From: JBFWMG01 sp050251715
GTDB taxonomy: Bacteria; Desulfobacterota; Desulfovibrionia; Desulfovibrionales; Desulfovibrionaceae
Reading direction: 5' to 3'
DNA length: 64,000 nucleotides
Assembly: GCA_050251715.1 (NCBI GenBank)
Contig: JBFWMG010000011.1
Span: forward strand, 1 to 64,000
Both the position numbers and the translations under genes were made by a program. Position 1 is the first letter of the stretch. Each line of letters starts with the position of its first letter. The notes under the pieces were generated by a model. It was not told the origin of the DNA, ran no database searches, and worked only from the letters and a program-made list of their open reading frames with translations. This document shows, one piece after another, positions 33,896 to 42,855 of this stretch.

Positions 33896-34242
33896 ACCCG
33901 CGATAGGCGGCGAAGGGGGTGGGAGAATTTGCAGAGGTTGCCGCCGCAAAGAGTGGTGGGGAAAAAGGGGATGGAGGAAGGAGGCGCACGTTTCTGCCCC
34001 CGTATGATTAATGAAATAGGGGCATGGTAGCGAAAAACGGTCTCCGTCGCCTCCCCATCCCACGGCATCATATAGCCCTTAATACGTATGACGCACGCGC
34101 TGGCGTGAGGAGGAAAACGGCCCTCGCGTCCTCCCCACACCCGGCGATCCCGCAGCGGTACAGCGGCAGACCGCAGCCGCGTCCTCCCCTTGCATCGCCC
34201 CGCCCCTTGCATCGCCCCGCCGTCTGGGTCATGGTGCGCGCC

Positions 34243-34488
34243 ATGCCCTGGTATGTCTATTTGATGGAATGCGCCGACGGCACGCTGTATTGCGGCGTGA
34301 CCACGGACCTTGCCCGCCGCGTGGCCGAGCACAACGGCGGCCTGCCCGGCGGCGCGCGCTACACCCGGTCGCGGCGGCCCGTGCGCCTGCTGGCCAGCGC
34401 CCCCTACCCGGACCGCGCCACCGCCTGCAAGGCGGAAGCAACAGTCAAGCGCCTGCCCCGGGCACGCAAGTTGTCGTTCTTCGCCTGA
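34243..34488 (+). CDS. GIY-YIG nuclease-superfamily protein (YhbQ type)
   Basis: The 81-residue protein has the GIY-YIG core: WYVYLMECADGTLYCGVTTD, then ARRVAEHN, and ends RLPRARKLSFF. This matches the small stand-alone UPF0213/YhbQ family, proposed to act on DNA. The ATG at 34243 (MPWYVY) is the usual family start. An ATG 12 bases upstream is in frame. Neither has a strong ribosome site. Confidence 0.9.
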   Translation: MPWYVYLMECADGTLYCGVTTDLARRVAEHNGGLPGGARYTRSRRPVRLLASAPYPDRATACKAEATVKRLPRARKLSFFA

Positions 34489-34595
34489 CCTGGAACCCCC
34501 TGCCAGACAACGCGCCGCCCCTGCATCAGATCAAAAAATAGACCACCCTGGCCTTTTTCGACTTGGCTGGTAAAAAATATCACCTCCAACCCTCA

Positions 34596-34632
34596 CGAAT
34601 CATGAACTTCTTTGCGCTCCGCCCATGATTCG
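34596..34632. repeat. 9-bp inverted repeat
   Basis: CGAATCATG (34596-34604) and CATGATTCG (34624-34632) are perfectly complementary across 19 bases. It lies in the 386-base gap between the GIY-YIG gene and the transposase. It could be an operator or a weak hairpin. A short GCGCC/GGCGC hairpin follows just downstream. Nothing else was recognised in the gap besides the hairpin at 34820. Confidence 0.5.
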
Positions 34633-34819
34633 ACGCGCCTTTCTGGCGCGCGCAGGCATTTTCCAACCGCCGGATGCGCCGCCGTCAGCCACACCCGGTC
34701 CCCCCGCGTCCCATCCCGCCCCCTATTTTGGCTCCCCCGCCGCTCCGGACCGGCCACTTCCGCCTACGGCAACCCGGCAGTCCCCGTGACATGTGCAACC
34801 CTGCCGCATAGATAGCGTT

Positions 34820-34840
34820 TGCAACGAAAATGTCGTTGCA
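34820..34840. promoter_or_regulatory. Palindrome upstream of the transposase-like gene
   Basis: TGCAACGA and TCGTTGCA pair perfectly around 5 bases, 34 bases before the start codon. It is embedded in an A/T-rich stretch that would suit a promoter. It may be a binding site for the adjacent zinc-ribbon/HTH protein or another regulator. Confidence 0.5.
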
Positions 34841-34874
34841 TACAAAAAAATAATACCGTATTTTATTTCACGAG

Positions 34875-35759
34875 TTGGCACAGGAAAAGAGGTGGCAGTT
34901 GGATATAACAACTTATAATAAATTGGCAAAAACGGATGCTTCCGCCAAAAGATATTTGCTGCAATTTTGTTGGAAAAACCATCAACGCTTCTGCCCACGC
35001 TGCCATCACCGCAAGCTCTACCCCCTGGCGGAAGGCCGCCGCCGCTGCGCAAAGTGCGGCTATACCTTCCACGATTTCAGCAGAAGATTCATAAACAACG
35101 GCAACTTGACTCCGAGAGAATGGCTCTGGATCCTCAAGCTCTTTGAACTGGAGGTACCGCCCAAGACCATGGCCGAGCAATTGGGCATGGCCTACAACAC
35201 CGTGGTCAAGGCGCTGAAAACCATCCGGGGCGCCATCATGGCCAACGCCCTGGACGCCGCCATCATCTTTGACGTGGGTCTGGGCTCCTCCCTGGGCACC
35301 GCACGCACCAAAAAAACCAAGAAAGGGCCGGGCGGCGGCCCCCAGCGCGCACTCGTCTTCGGGGTCATCGAACAGGGAGGCTGGGTCTTTGTGGACCTCA
35401 TCCCCGAACTCACCGCCGAGGCAGTCATCCATTTCAAGACGAATTTCCATCTCAAGACCGCCACACTCGGCAGTATCGTGTACACCGACCGCTACCGCCA
35501 CTACACCACGCTCATCCTGTGCGACCCCGCCATCAGCCGCCTGCCGCACCTGCGCCACCGGGACAAGGGCTTGCAGGCGGACACGGCCAAGGGCTTCTGG
35601 ACCTACGCCAAGGAGCGCCTGCGCCGCCACCAGGGCATTGTTTCACGCCATTTCCCCTTGTATATCAAGGAACTGGAATTCAGATACAACCACCGCAACG
35701 AGGATATTTTCCCCCTGCTCGCCTCCTATCTCTGCGCCTTTGTGCCAAGACTCAAATAA
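34875..35759 (+). CDS. IS1595/ISXO2-type transposase, probably catalytically dead
   Basis: The 294-residue protein has an N-terminal zinc ribbon (CPRC at 40-43, CAKC at 58-61) and a helix-turn-helix region (about 80-120). An ISXO2-like core holds VFGVIEQGGWVFVDLI, VYTD (Asp205) and the ending ELEFRYNHR. The usual DE-x-Y-I-G catalytic motif is replaced by FDVGLGS (Asp133), and the usual N-x-I-E before FW is ADTAKGFW, so the third acidic residue is missing. The frame is intact from a TTG start at 34875. No terminal inverted repeats or target duplication were seen. It may be a domesticated DNA-binding protein rather than an active insertion sequence. Confidence 0.75.
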   Translation: MAQEKRWQLDITTYNKLAKTDASAKRYLLQFCWKNHQRFCPRCHHRKLYPLAEGRRRCAKCGYTFHDFSRRFINNGNLTPREWLWILKLFELEVPPKTMAEQLGMAYNTVVKALKTIRGAIMANALDAAIIFDVGLGSSLGTARTKKTKKGPGGGPQRALVFGVIEQGGWVFVDLIPELTAEAVIHFKTNFHLKTATLGSIVYTDRYRHYTTLILCDPAISRLPHLRHRDKGLQADTAKGFWTYAKERLRRHQGIVSRHFPLYIKELEFRYNHRNEDIFPLLASYLCAFVPRLK

Positions 35760-35775
35760 GCCCTGCGCACGTACA

Positions 35776-35804
35776 TTTACCCCTTTGGCCCATCCTCCTA
35801 GTAT
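35776..35804 (+). promoter_or_regulatory. Sigma-70-type promoter for the formate dehydrogenase operon
   Basis: TTTACC and TAGTAT are separated by 17 bases and lie 31 bases before the 72-codon ORF that precedes fdhA. It would give a transcript covering the small ORF, fdhA and fdhB up to the terminator at 39856. Confidence 0.5.
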
Positions 35805-35835
35805 GCCGCTATGCGTTGAAAAGGCGGAGGAAGCG

Positions 35836-36054
35836 ATGCGTAATGCTGCTGTACCGGAACGGATGAGCTGGATGGCTCCATTGCCCTTCGGAGGCCTGGG
35901 TTTCGACCTGGCTCCCGTGGTGGCGCGAGCGATGCTCGTCGGCTGGAAGCGGCACGTGCCCACGCAATGTCCCGGCAGGCCGGTCACCACGGTCCTGCCC
36001 CCGTATGGGTACGCGTTGCTCACCAGACTCGGCCGCGAAATCCGCGGGCGATGA
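35836..36054 (+). CDS. 72-codon leader ORF resembling a decayed fdhA signal region
   Basis: An ATG at 35836 with GGCGGAGGAAGCG upstream opens a 72-codon frame that ends 28 bases before fdhA. Residues 18-34, FGGLGFDLAPVVARAML, match FdhA residues 21-37, FGGLGFNLEPTVARAQL, at most positions, and the DNA is similar too. The twin-arginine motif and the downstream iron-sulfur cysteines are not preserved. It looks like a partial duplication of the fdhA 5' end that has drifted, yet it keeps a strong ribosome site. It could be a relic or a translated leader affecting fdhA. Confidence 0.5.
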   Translation: MRNAAVPERMSWMAPLPFGGLGFDLAPVVARAMLVGWKRHVPTQCPGRPVTTVLPPYGYALLTRLGREIRGR

Positions 36055-36082
36055 CGACAAACACCTAACAGGAGGAGAAGGC

Positions 36083-39000
36083 ATGAAACTCGACAGGAGG
36101 AAGTTCCTCAAGCTGTCGGCCGTGGCCGCGACGGCCACCGCCTTCGGCGGCCTGGGATTCAATCTTGAACCCACCGTCGCCAGGGCGCAGCTGCTGAAAA
36201 CCAGCTGGGCAAAGCAGACCACGTCCGTGTGTTGTTACTGCGCCGTGGGCTGCGGACTCATCGTACATACCGACCTCTCGGGCAATGGACGCGCCGTCAA
36301 CGTGGAAGGCGATCCCGACCACCCCATCAACGAGGGTTCCCTGTGCGCCAAGGGCGCGTCGATCTGGCAACTGGCCGAGAACGACGCCCGCATCACCAAG
36401 CCCCGTTACCGTGCCCCCTACAGCGACACGTGGGAAGACGTCTCCTGGGAATGGGCGCTTGAACGCATTGCGGAGAACGTGAAAAACACCCGCGACGCCG
36501 GTTTTGAATTCACCAACGCGAAGGGACAGACGGTCAACCGGTGCGGCAACATCGCTTCGGTCGGATCCGCCGCCATCGACAACGAGGAATGCTGGGCCTA
36601 CCAGTCCTTCCTGCGCGCTCTCGGCCTGGTCTACATAGAACACCAGGCCCGTATTTGACACAGCGCCACTGTAGCGGCTCTGGCAGAGTCGTTCGGACGC
36701 GGTGCGATGACCAATCACTGGATCGACATCAAGAACAGTGATTGCATTCTCATAATCGGCAGCAACGCTGCGGAAAACCACCCCATTTCCTTCAAATGGG
36801 TCACCAAGGCCAAGGAAAACGGCGCCACGCTCATCCACGTGGATCCCCGTTTCACCCGCACCTCGGCCAAGGCCGATATTTTCGCCCGCCTGCGGTCGGG
36901 CTCGGACATCGCCTTCTTCGGCGGCCTCATCAAATACATTGTGGACCACGACCTGATCTTCAAGGACTACGTGGTCAACTACACCAACGCCTCCTTCATC
37001 GTGGGCAAACAGTATTCCTTCAAGGACGGCTTGTTCGCCGGGTTCGACCCCAAGGCCGCCAAGTACGACAAGGCTGCCTGGGACTTTGAGAAAGACGAGG
37101 CCGGCAATCCCAAGAAGGATCCCACGCTCAAGCATGAACGCTGCGTGTACAACCTGCTGAAGAAGCACTACAGCCGCTACACCGTGGAAAAGGTGTCCGA
37201 GATCACCGGCACGCCCAAGGCGGACCTGCTGAAGGTGTGGAAGACCTACGCCGCCACGGGCAAGGCCGACAAGTCCGGCACCTGCATGTACGCCATGGGC
37301 CAGACCCAGCACACCGTGGGCGTGCAGAACATCCGCGGCATGTCCATCGTCCAGTTGCTGCTCGGCAACATCGGCGTGGCGGGCGGCGGCATCAACGCGC
37401 TGCGCGGCGAATCCAACGTGCAGGGTTCCACCGACCATTGCCTGCTCGTGCACATCATCCCGGGCTATCTGGGCACGCCCACCGCGTCGCTGCCCACGCT
37501 GGAGGCCTACAACAAGAAACGGACCCCGGTGAGCAACGACCCCAAGAGCGCCAACTGGTGGTCCAACTTCCCCAAGTACTCGGCCAGCCTGCTCAAGGCC
37601 ATGTACCCCGAGACCTCCATTGAGGAAGCCTACCAGTACCTGCCCAAGCTCGACGACGGCAAGAACTACACCTGGCTCAAGCTGTTCGACGAAATGAGCA
37701 AGGGCACGTTCAAGGGCTTCTTCGCCTGGGGCCAAAACCCGGCTTGCGGCGGCGCCAACTCCAACAAGACCCGCGAAGCCATGGCCACTCTGGACTGGAT
37801 GGTCAACGTCAATATCTTTGACAACGAAACCGCGTCGTTCTGGCATGGTCCGGGCATGAACCCCAAGGACATCAAGACCGAAGTGTTCATGCTGCCCTGC
37901 GCCGTGTCCGTTGAAAAAGAAGGCTCCATCACCAACTCGGGCCGCTGGATGCAGTGGCGCTACCAGGGTCCCAAGCCCATGGGCGACACCAAAACCGACG
38001 GCCACATCATCTGCGAGCTGTTCGAGAAGATCCGCCACCTGTACAAAAGCCATGGCGGCCCCTTCCACAAGCCCATCATGGAACTGAGTGTCGACCAGTG
38101 GGTCACGGACGGCCAGTTCGACGTGCACAAGGTCGCCAAGATCATCAACGGCTACTTCCTCAAGGACGTCGAGATCAAGGGCAAGGTCTACCCCAAGGGT
38201 TCCCTGGTCCCCAGCTTCGCGTTCCTGCAGGCCGACGGTTCCACCTCGTCCGGCAACTGGCTGTACTGCAACTCGTACACCGAGAAGGGCAACATGGCCG
38301 CCCGCCGCGACAAGACCCAGAACGCGGAACAGGCCGCCATCGGCCTGTACCCCAACTGGTCCTGGTGCTGGCCGGTCAACCGCCGCATCATCTACAACCG
38401 CGCCTCCGTGGACCTGGCCGGCAAGCCCTACGCGCCCAAAAAGGCGGTCATCGCCTGGAACGGCGAGAAGTGGGTGGGCGACGTGCCCGACGGCGGCTGG
38501 GCTCCGGGTTCCAAGTACGCCTTCATCATGAAGCCCGAAGGCTTTGGCAACATCTTCGGCCCGGGCCGCAACGACGGTCCCTTCCCCGAATACTACGAGC
38601 CCATGGAGTGCCCGGTGCCCAGCCACCCGTTCTCCAAGACGCTCCACAACCCCACGGCCCTGCAGTTCTCCTCCGAGGAAAAGGCCGTGTGCGACCCGCG
38701 CTACCCGTTCGTGTGCTCCACCTACCGTGTCACCGAACACTGGCAGTCCGGCGTCATGACCCGTTGGACCCCGTGGCTGCTCGAGGCCGAACCGCAGATC
38801 TTCTGCGAAATGAGCCCCGAACTGGCCAAGTTGCGCGGCATTGAAAACGGACAGAAGGTCATTCTGGAAAGCGTGCGCGGCAAGCTGTGGGCCATTGCCA
38901 TGGTCACCAAGCGGTTGCAGCCCTTCAAGGTCATGGGACAGACCATCCACCAGATCGGTATCCCATGGCACTTTGGCTGGGTGTTCCCCAAGGATGGCGG

Positions 39001-39094
39001 CGATGCGGCGAACCTGCTCACCCCGTCCGTCGGCGACCCCAACACCGGCATCCCGGAAACCAAGGCCTTTATGGTCAACGTGCGCAAGGCGTAA
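36083..39094 (+). CDS. fdhA: Formate dehydrogenase alpha subunit, selenocysteine-containing
   Basis: The 1003-residue catalytic subunit oxidises formate, or reduces CO2, at a molybdenum or tungsten bis-pterin site in the periplasm. The twin-arginine signal RRKFLK (5-10) directs folded export. CCYCAVGCG (50-58) binds a [4Fe-4S] cluster. An in-frame TGA at 36656-36658 (residue 192) follows EHQARI and precedes HSATVAALAESFGRGAMTNHW (abbreviated family pattern), the known selenocysteine position of FdnG/FdhA. Naive gene callers will split the gene there. The ATG at 36083 follows AGGAGGAGAAGGC. FdhB starts 12 bases after its stop. The pair matches the periplasmic FdhAB of Desulfovibrio. Confidence 0.97.
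36656..36690 (+). promoter_or_regulatory. Selenocysteine UGA and SECIS-like hairpin in fdhA
   Basis: The TGA (36656-36658) is followed after 17 bases by a 6-bp stem GGCTCT/AGAGTC (36676-36690) with loop GGC. The loop begins with G and starts 23 bases after the codon, consistent with the bacterial SECIS pattern needed for SelB-directed insertion. The organism must therefore encode selA, selB, selC and selD, which lie outside this window. Confidence 0.8.
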
Positions 39095-39106
39095 GGAGGA
39101 ACCGTC

Positions 39107-39826
39107 ATGTCGAAAGGATTCTTCATAGATCTGACGAAGTGCACGGCCTGCCGCGGTTGCCAGGTTGCCTGTAAGCAATGGCACAAGCTGCCGGCCGAAG
39201 AGACGAAAAACTGGGGCTCGCACCAGAATCCGAAGGACACGTCCTTCAACACCTACAAACTGGTGCGCTTTGAGGAAGTGGAAGTGAACGGCGAGCTGAA
39301 ATGGCTGTTCTTCCCTGAACAGTGCCGCCACTGCGTGCAACCCCCCTGCCAGCAATCGGCGGACGATCCGACCGCCATTCTGCAGGACGAGACCACGGGC
39401 GCGGTCATCTTCACGGCGAAAACCGCCAAGGAAGACATCGAAACCATCCGTGGCGCCTGCCCGTACGACGTACCCAGGCAGGATCCGGCCTCCAAGATCA
39501 TGGCCAAGTGCGACATGTGCCTGGACCGGGTACACAATGGCATGCTGCCCGCTTGCGTGCAGATATGCCCCACCGGCGCCATGAACTTCGGCGAACTGGA
39601 AGACATGCAGGCCATGGCCAAGGAACGCCTTGCCAAGGTCAAGAAGTCCAAGCCCAAGGCGATGCTTGTGGATCCCGACGACGTGCGGGTCATCTACCTC
39701 ACCGAGTACGATCCCAAGCTGTACTACAAGGCCATAATGGCTGACGCCTCCACTCGCAACGGCGTCATGACGCGCCAGGAAATGCTTGCCCGCATGTTCA
39801 GGCCCGTCAAGCGTACGTTCTCGTAG
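39107..39826 (+). CDS. fdhB: Formate dehydrogenase beta (iron-sulfur) subunit
   Basis: The 239-residue electron-transfer subunit has ferredoxin-type cysteine groups CTACRGCQVACKQWH near the N-terminus, CRHCVQPPC, the CPYDVP segment, CDMCLDR and CVQICPTGAM, enough for up to four [4Fe-4S] clusters. It has no own signal peptide and would be exported in complex with the Tat-dependent FdhA. AAGGAGGAACCGTC precedes the ATG. A terminator follows at 39856. Confidence 0.95.
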   Translation: MSKGFFIDLTKCTACRGCQVACKQWHKLPAEETKNWGSHQNPKDTSFNTYKLVRFEEVEVNGELKWLFFPEQCRHCVQPPCQQSADDPTAILQDETTGAVIFTAKTAKEDIETIRGACPYDVPRQDPASKIMAKCDMCLDRVHNGMLPACVQICPTGAMNFGELEDMQAMAKERLAKVKKSKPKAMLVDPDDVRVIYLTEYDPKLYYKAIMADASTRNGVMTRQEMLARMFRPVKRTFS

Positions 39827-39855
39827 CACCCGGAACGATACGCACCTCCAAGACC

Positions 39856-39888
39856 GCCGCCGGGCCGCAAGGCCCGGCGGCCTTTTTT
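39856..39888 (+). terminator. Rho-independent terminator of fdhAB
   Basis: An 11-bp GC-only stem with a GCAA tetraloop (39856-39866 with 39871-39881) is followed by C and six T on the plus strand, 29 bases after the fdhB stop. Confidence 0.93.
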
Positions 39889-40071
39889 ATGCCTCGTGGC
39901 GGGCGGCAACGGCGGCCCCCGACAACCGCGGGACGGGCCGCTGTGCCCTTGGCGCTCCGAGGCGGACAGACCGGGCCAATGCGGCGCACCCCGCAGCCCA
40001 GGGCGGGTGGGCACGTTCCGGTCGAACGCGGGCGCGGGGTGGGCACGGCTTCGGACGGACGCGGGCGCGGG

Positions 40072-40178
40072 CTAGCGCATTTTAGCATTGAACCAATGCA
40101 TTTCTTTGAACTAATGAAGCATTATTTCAAAGAAATGTATAAGAACATCTCATCTGTTTCAAAGGTAAGATACTCTAG
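40072..40178 (+). repeat. CTAG-bounded three-hairpin repeat, copy D
   Basis: It begins CTAGCGCATTTTAGCATTG and ends AGATACTCTAG, 107 bases. Hairpin 1 is GCATTG/CAATGC. Hairpin 2 extends to TCTTTGAA/TTCAAAGA, with pairing kept by matched changes relative to other copies. The last CTAG gives the TAG stop of the leftward glycosyltransferase gene at 40175. Confidence 0.9.
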
Positions 40179-41137
40179 TCCCGGGAGTCCGGGACGGGCG
40201 CGTCGTGCGGCGCAACCACGCCAAGGCGCACGGTTTCGCGGATGGAGTATTGAGGCTTGGCATTGAGCAGGAGGTAGGAACGGCCGATGTATTCGCCCAT
40301 GACACCGAGGCAGAGCAGGATGACGCCGCCGGTGAAGAGCGTGATGCACATGAGCGAGGTCCACCCTTCCACGTCCACGCCCACGAAGAGATGACGCAGC
40401 ATGAAAAACAGGCCGAGCAGGAAGCCGAACACGGCGAAACACCCGCCCAGCAGGGATGCGGCGCGCAGCGGGAAGACGGAAAAGCCGGTGAGGTGCTTGC
40501 TCCACACCTTGATGGAACGCCACAACGTATAGGTGCTGGCGCCGCTGAAGCGCTGGTGGTGGGGCAGGTCTATCTGCCCCAGATGCGAGGTGGTGGCCAT
40601 GAGCTGGCCGTCCACATACGGGTATGGCCCCTGGTAGCGGCACAGGTCGCGGACCACGTCGCCGCGCATGATCTTGAAGGGAGACAGGTAGATGTGGCGG
40701 GGTTTGTCCACCAGCACCTCGGCCATCTTGCCGTTCAGCCAGCTGCCCCAGTTCTTCCACCCCTTGTGCTGGCGGCTCTCGAAATTGGCGAAGCAGACAT
40801 CGTGGTTGCCCGCCACGCAGGCCTGGTGGAGCGCCTCGATATCCTCGGGCGCGTGTTGCAGGTCGTCGTCCATGATGACCACGAAATCGCCGGTGGCCAG
40901 GCGCAACCCGGCCATGAGCGCGTTGTCCTGCCCGGAGTTGCGGCGCAAATCCACGCCCAGGATGACGCCGTTGGCCACGGTGAGCGTGGAGATGGTCCGC
41001 CAGCTCGCATCGCGGCTGCCGTCGTTGACCAGGATGAGTTCATAGCCGGGCCGGACCGAGGCGTCGATGCGCCGGACGAGTTCGCGCAGGCAATCCGCGC
41101 TGTTGTAGACCGGGACGACGATACTGATTTCCGGCAC
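40175..41137 (-). CDS. Family 2 glycosyltransferase with C-terminal membrane anchor
   Basis: The 320-residue enzyme has the GT-A fold: ISIVVPVYNSADCL at the start, LVNDGSRDAS, VDLRRNSGQDNA, and the nucleotide-sugar/metal motif VIMDDDLQHAP. Two hydrophobic helices near 232-257 and 266-290 are followed by a short tail, as in polyprenyl-phosphate sugar transferases (ArnC/GtrB type). It probably loads a sugar on a lipid carrier or acts in surface glycan assembly. A GTG at 41137 with GGAG upstream was chosen as start. No other glycan genes are adjacent. Confidence 0.9.
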   Translation of the reverse strand: MPEISIVVPVYNSADCLRELVRRIDASVRPGYELILVNDGSRDASWRTISTLTVANGVILGVDLRRNSGQDNALMAGLRLATGDFVVIMDDDLQHAPEDIEALHQACVAGNHDVCFANFESRQHKGWKNWGSWLNGKMAEVLVDKPRHIYLSPFKIMRGDVVRDLCRYQGPYPYVDGQLMATTSHLGQIDLPHHQRFSGASTYTLWRSIKVWSKHLTGFSVFPLRAASLLGGCFAVFGFLLGLFFMLRHLFVGVDVEGWTSLMCITLFTGGVILLCLGVMGEYIGRSYLLLNAKPQYSIRETVRLGVVAPHDAPVPDSRD

Positions 41138-41335
41138 GGGAGACGCTCCGGTTGGGGTGGAGGGACGATTCCTTTTCCGTGGCGAAGTATGCCGCCCAAG
41201 GCCGGGCGCTGTCAATGCGGACAGCGGTTGAACCTGCCTTGAGCGGGCCATGCGCGCGCTTTTGTCTCGACCGCCGCCGGACGATTTGGCATGGTCGCCA
41301 CAGGCGGGCGCAACCAGCCCGCCAGGGAACCGCAC

Positions 41336-42202
41336 ATGGAACACGAAGGGCTTGTCATACGCCCGCCCAGCGAGGCGGACAGCATCCTGTTGCAGGTCAC
41401 GACGGGGTGTTCGCACAACAAGTGCACCTTTTGCGGCGCGTACAAGGACAAGCGGTTCCGCATCAAGAGCGACGCGGAAATCGCGCGCGACCTCGACTTC
41501 GCGGCGCAGTGGTGCACGCGCCAGCGCCGCCTGTTCCTGTGCGACGGCGACGCGCTGGTCATCCCGCAGCAGCGGCTCGTGCCGCTGCTCGCGGCCATCC
41601 GCCAGCGGCTGCCCTGGGTCACGCGGGTGGCCACCTACGCCAGCGCCAAGGCCGTGGCGCTGAAGGACGACACGGCACTGCGCGAACTGCGCGAGGCGGG
41701 GCTGTCGCTGGCGTACATGGGGCTCGAATCAGGGGACGACGCCACGCTGGCCGCCGTGGGCAAGAAGGGCGACTCGGGCTTCATCGTGGCGCAGGCCGGG
41801 CGGCTCAAGGCTGCGGGGTTCAAGATCAATGTCACCGTGCTGCTGGGACTGGCGGGCCGCGAGGGCTCGCGGCGGCACGCCGCAGCCACGGGCCGGGCGC
41901 TCACGGCCATGCAGCCGGAGCAGGCGGCGGCCCTGTCGCTCATGCTCATTCCCGGCACGCCGCTGCACGCCGACTGGGAGGCAGGGCGTTTTGAGCAGCT
42001 TTCGCCGGACGAACTGTTGCTGGAGTTGCGGGGAATCCTGGAGCACACGGACATGACCGGGCTGTTCTTCGCCAACCACGCGTCCAACTACCTGCCGGTG
42101 CGCTGCCGGTTGCCGCGCGACAAGGCCGACGTGCTGGCGCGCATCGACGCGGCGCTGGCGGGCGTGGTGGCCCTGCGCCCGGAATGGTCGCGGCGGCTCT
42201 AG
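41336..42202 (+). CDS. Radical SAM protein with CX4CX2C cluster motif
   Basis: The 288-residue protein has cysteines at 25, 30 and 33 in GCSHNKCTFCG, giving CX4CX2C instead of the common CX3CX2C. The downstream GAYKDKRFR, a GLESGDD segment and a LIPGTPLH segment match the Elp3/HemN-like radical SAM barrel (COG1032-like). It should bind a [4Fe-4S] cluster and cleave S-adenosylmethionine. No substrate or accessory domain is evident. GGGAACCGCAC precedes the ATG at 41336. Confidence 0.87.
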   Translation: MEHEGLVIRPPSEADSILLQVTTGCSHNKCTFCGAYKDKRFRIKSDAEIARDLDFAAQWCTRQRRLFLCDGDALVIPQQRLVPLLAAIRQRLPWVTRVATYASAKAVALKDDTALRELREAGLSLAYMGLESGDDATLAAVGKKGDSGFIVAQAGRLKAAGFKINVTVLLGLAGREGSRRHAAATGRALTAMQPEQAAALSLMLIPGTPLHADWEAGRFEQLSPDELLLELRGILEHTDMTGLFFANHASNYLPVRCRLPRDKADVLARIDAALAGVVALRPEWSRRL

Positions 42203-42210
42203 CGCCCTCC

Positions 42211-42334
42211 CTGTCCCCGCGCCGCCGCGCCGCCCCTCCCCGTCCTCGCGCCGCCGCGCCGCCGCGTCATCCGTCCTCGCGCCGCCGCGCCGCCGCGTCA
42301 TCCGTCCTCGCGCCGCCGCGCCGCCGCGTCATCC
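42211..42334. repeat. 31-bp tandem repeat
   Basis: Three identical 31-base units (42242-42272, 42273-42303, 42304-42334) consist of GCGCCGCCGCGCCGCCGCG plus TCATCCGTCCT-type spacer. A degenerate unit precedes them at 42211-42241. It starts right after the radical SAM stop codon and may form structure that ends transcription. It marks the left side of the phage cassette region. Confidence 0.85.
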
Positions 42335-42420
42335 GTCCATGGGGCGCCACCCTGCACAAAGCGTCCTCTCCCAAGTGGTTTTCATTCCAACCATCTGCCT
42401 GAGTTGAAAAAATATTCCTA

Positions 42421-42473
42421 ATTTAACCAAACGGTTAAATATACCAATCGATTTTTGTTCCCTATAAATCGAT
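42421..42473. promoter_or_regulatory. Two palindromic operators in an A/T-rich island
   Basis: ATTTAACC and GGTTAAAT pair around AAAC (42421-42440). ATCGATTT and AAATCGAT pair around 11 bases (42447-42473). They lie in a sharp A/T-rich island (about 42380-42480) upstream of the phage structural genes. A weak promoter TTACAT-18-TATAAC follows near 42483-42512. They look like repressor sites of a former prophage control region. The GC-rich stretch from there to 42855 holds no supported gene. Confidence 0.55.
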
Positions 42474-42855
42474 CTTGCCTCTTACATGGCGCATACTTCT
42501 TGCGCTATAACGCCTTCACCAACGCGGCGCTTCCGATCTTCGGGACCGGCCGCGCGGGAGGCGCGCCACGGCCCACGGGCCAATGCTCCGCCACACGCCC
42601 TCCCTCCGCATCCTCCGGCCCGGCACAGGCCGTGGACACCCTCGCACCCCAGGCGCACACGGCGCTCGGCGCGCCCCTGGCGACGCACACCCGCATCCGG
42701 CAACGGGGTCTTGCCCCACGCCCAACGCGGCGCGTCCGCCCTGTGGAGCACCGCGCCAGCCGCACCACGGCCCCCGCCACACCGCGCCCACGCGAGGCCC
42801 GCGCCGCCCCCCGGACACCCGGCCATCCATCAACCGCATTCAAAAGGAGAAAACC

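Noticed and set aside
29982..33989. Very long minus-strand open frame opposite hyuAB
   Set aside because: It is an artefact of high GC3 codons. HyuA and HyuB on the plus strand have clear motifs and ribosome sites.
36065..39829. Very long minus-strand open frame opposite fdhAB
   Set aside because: It is the antisense shadow of fdhAB, with no ribosome site or recognisable protein.
42211..42334. Regular 31-bp units that could suggest a CRISPR array
   Set aside because: The units are contiguous with no unique spacers, and no cas genes are present. It is a plain tandem repeat.
42533..42546. GCGCTTCCGATCT-like string resembling a sequencing adapter end
   Set aside because: Only about 10 bases match and the rest of the adapter is absent, so chance or genomic sequence is more likely than contamination.
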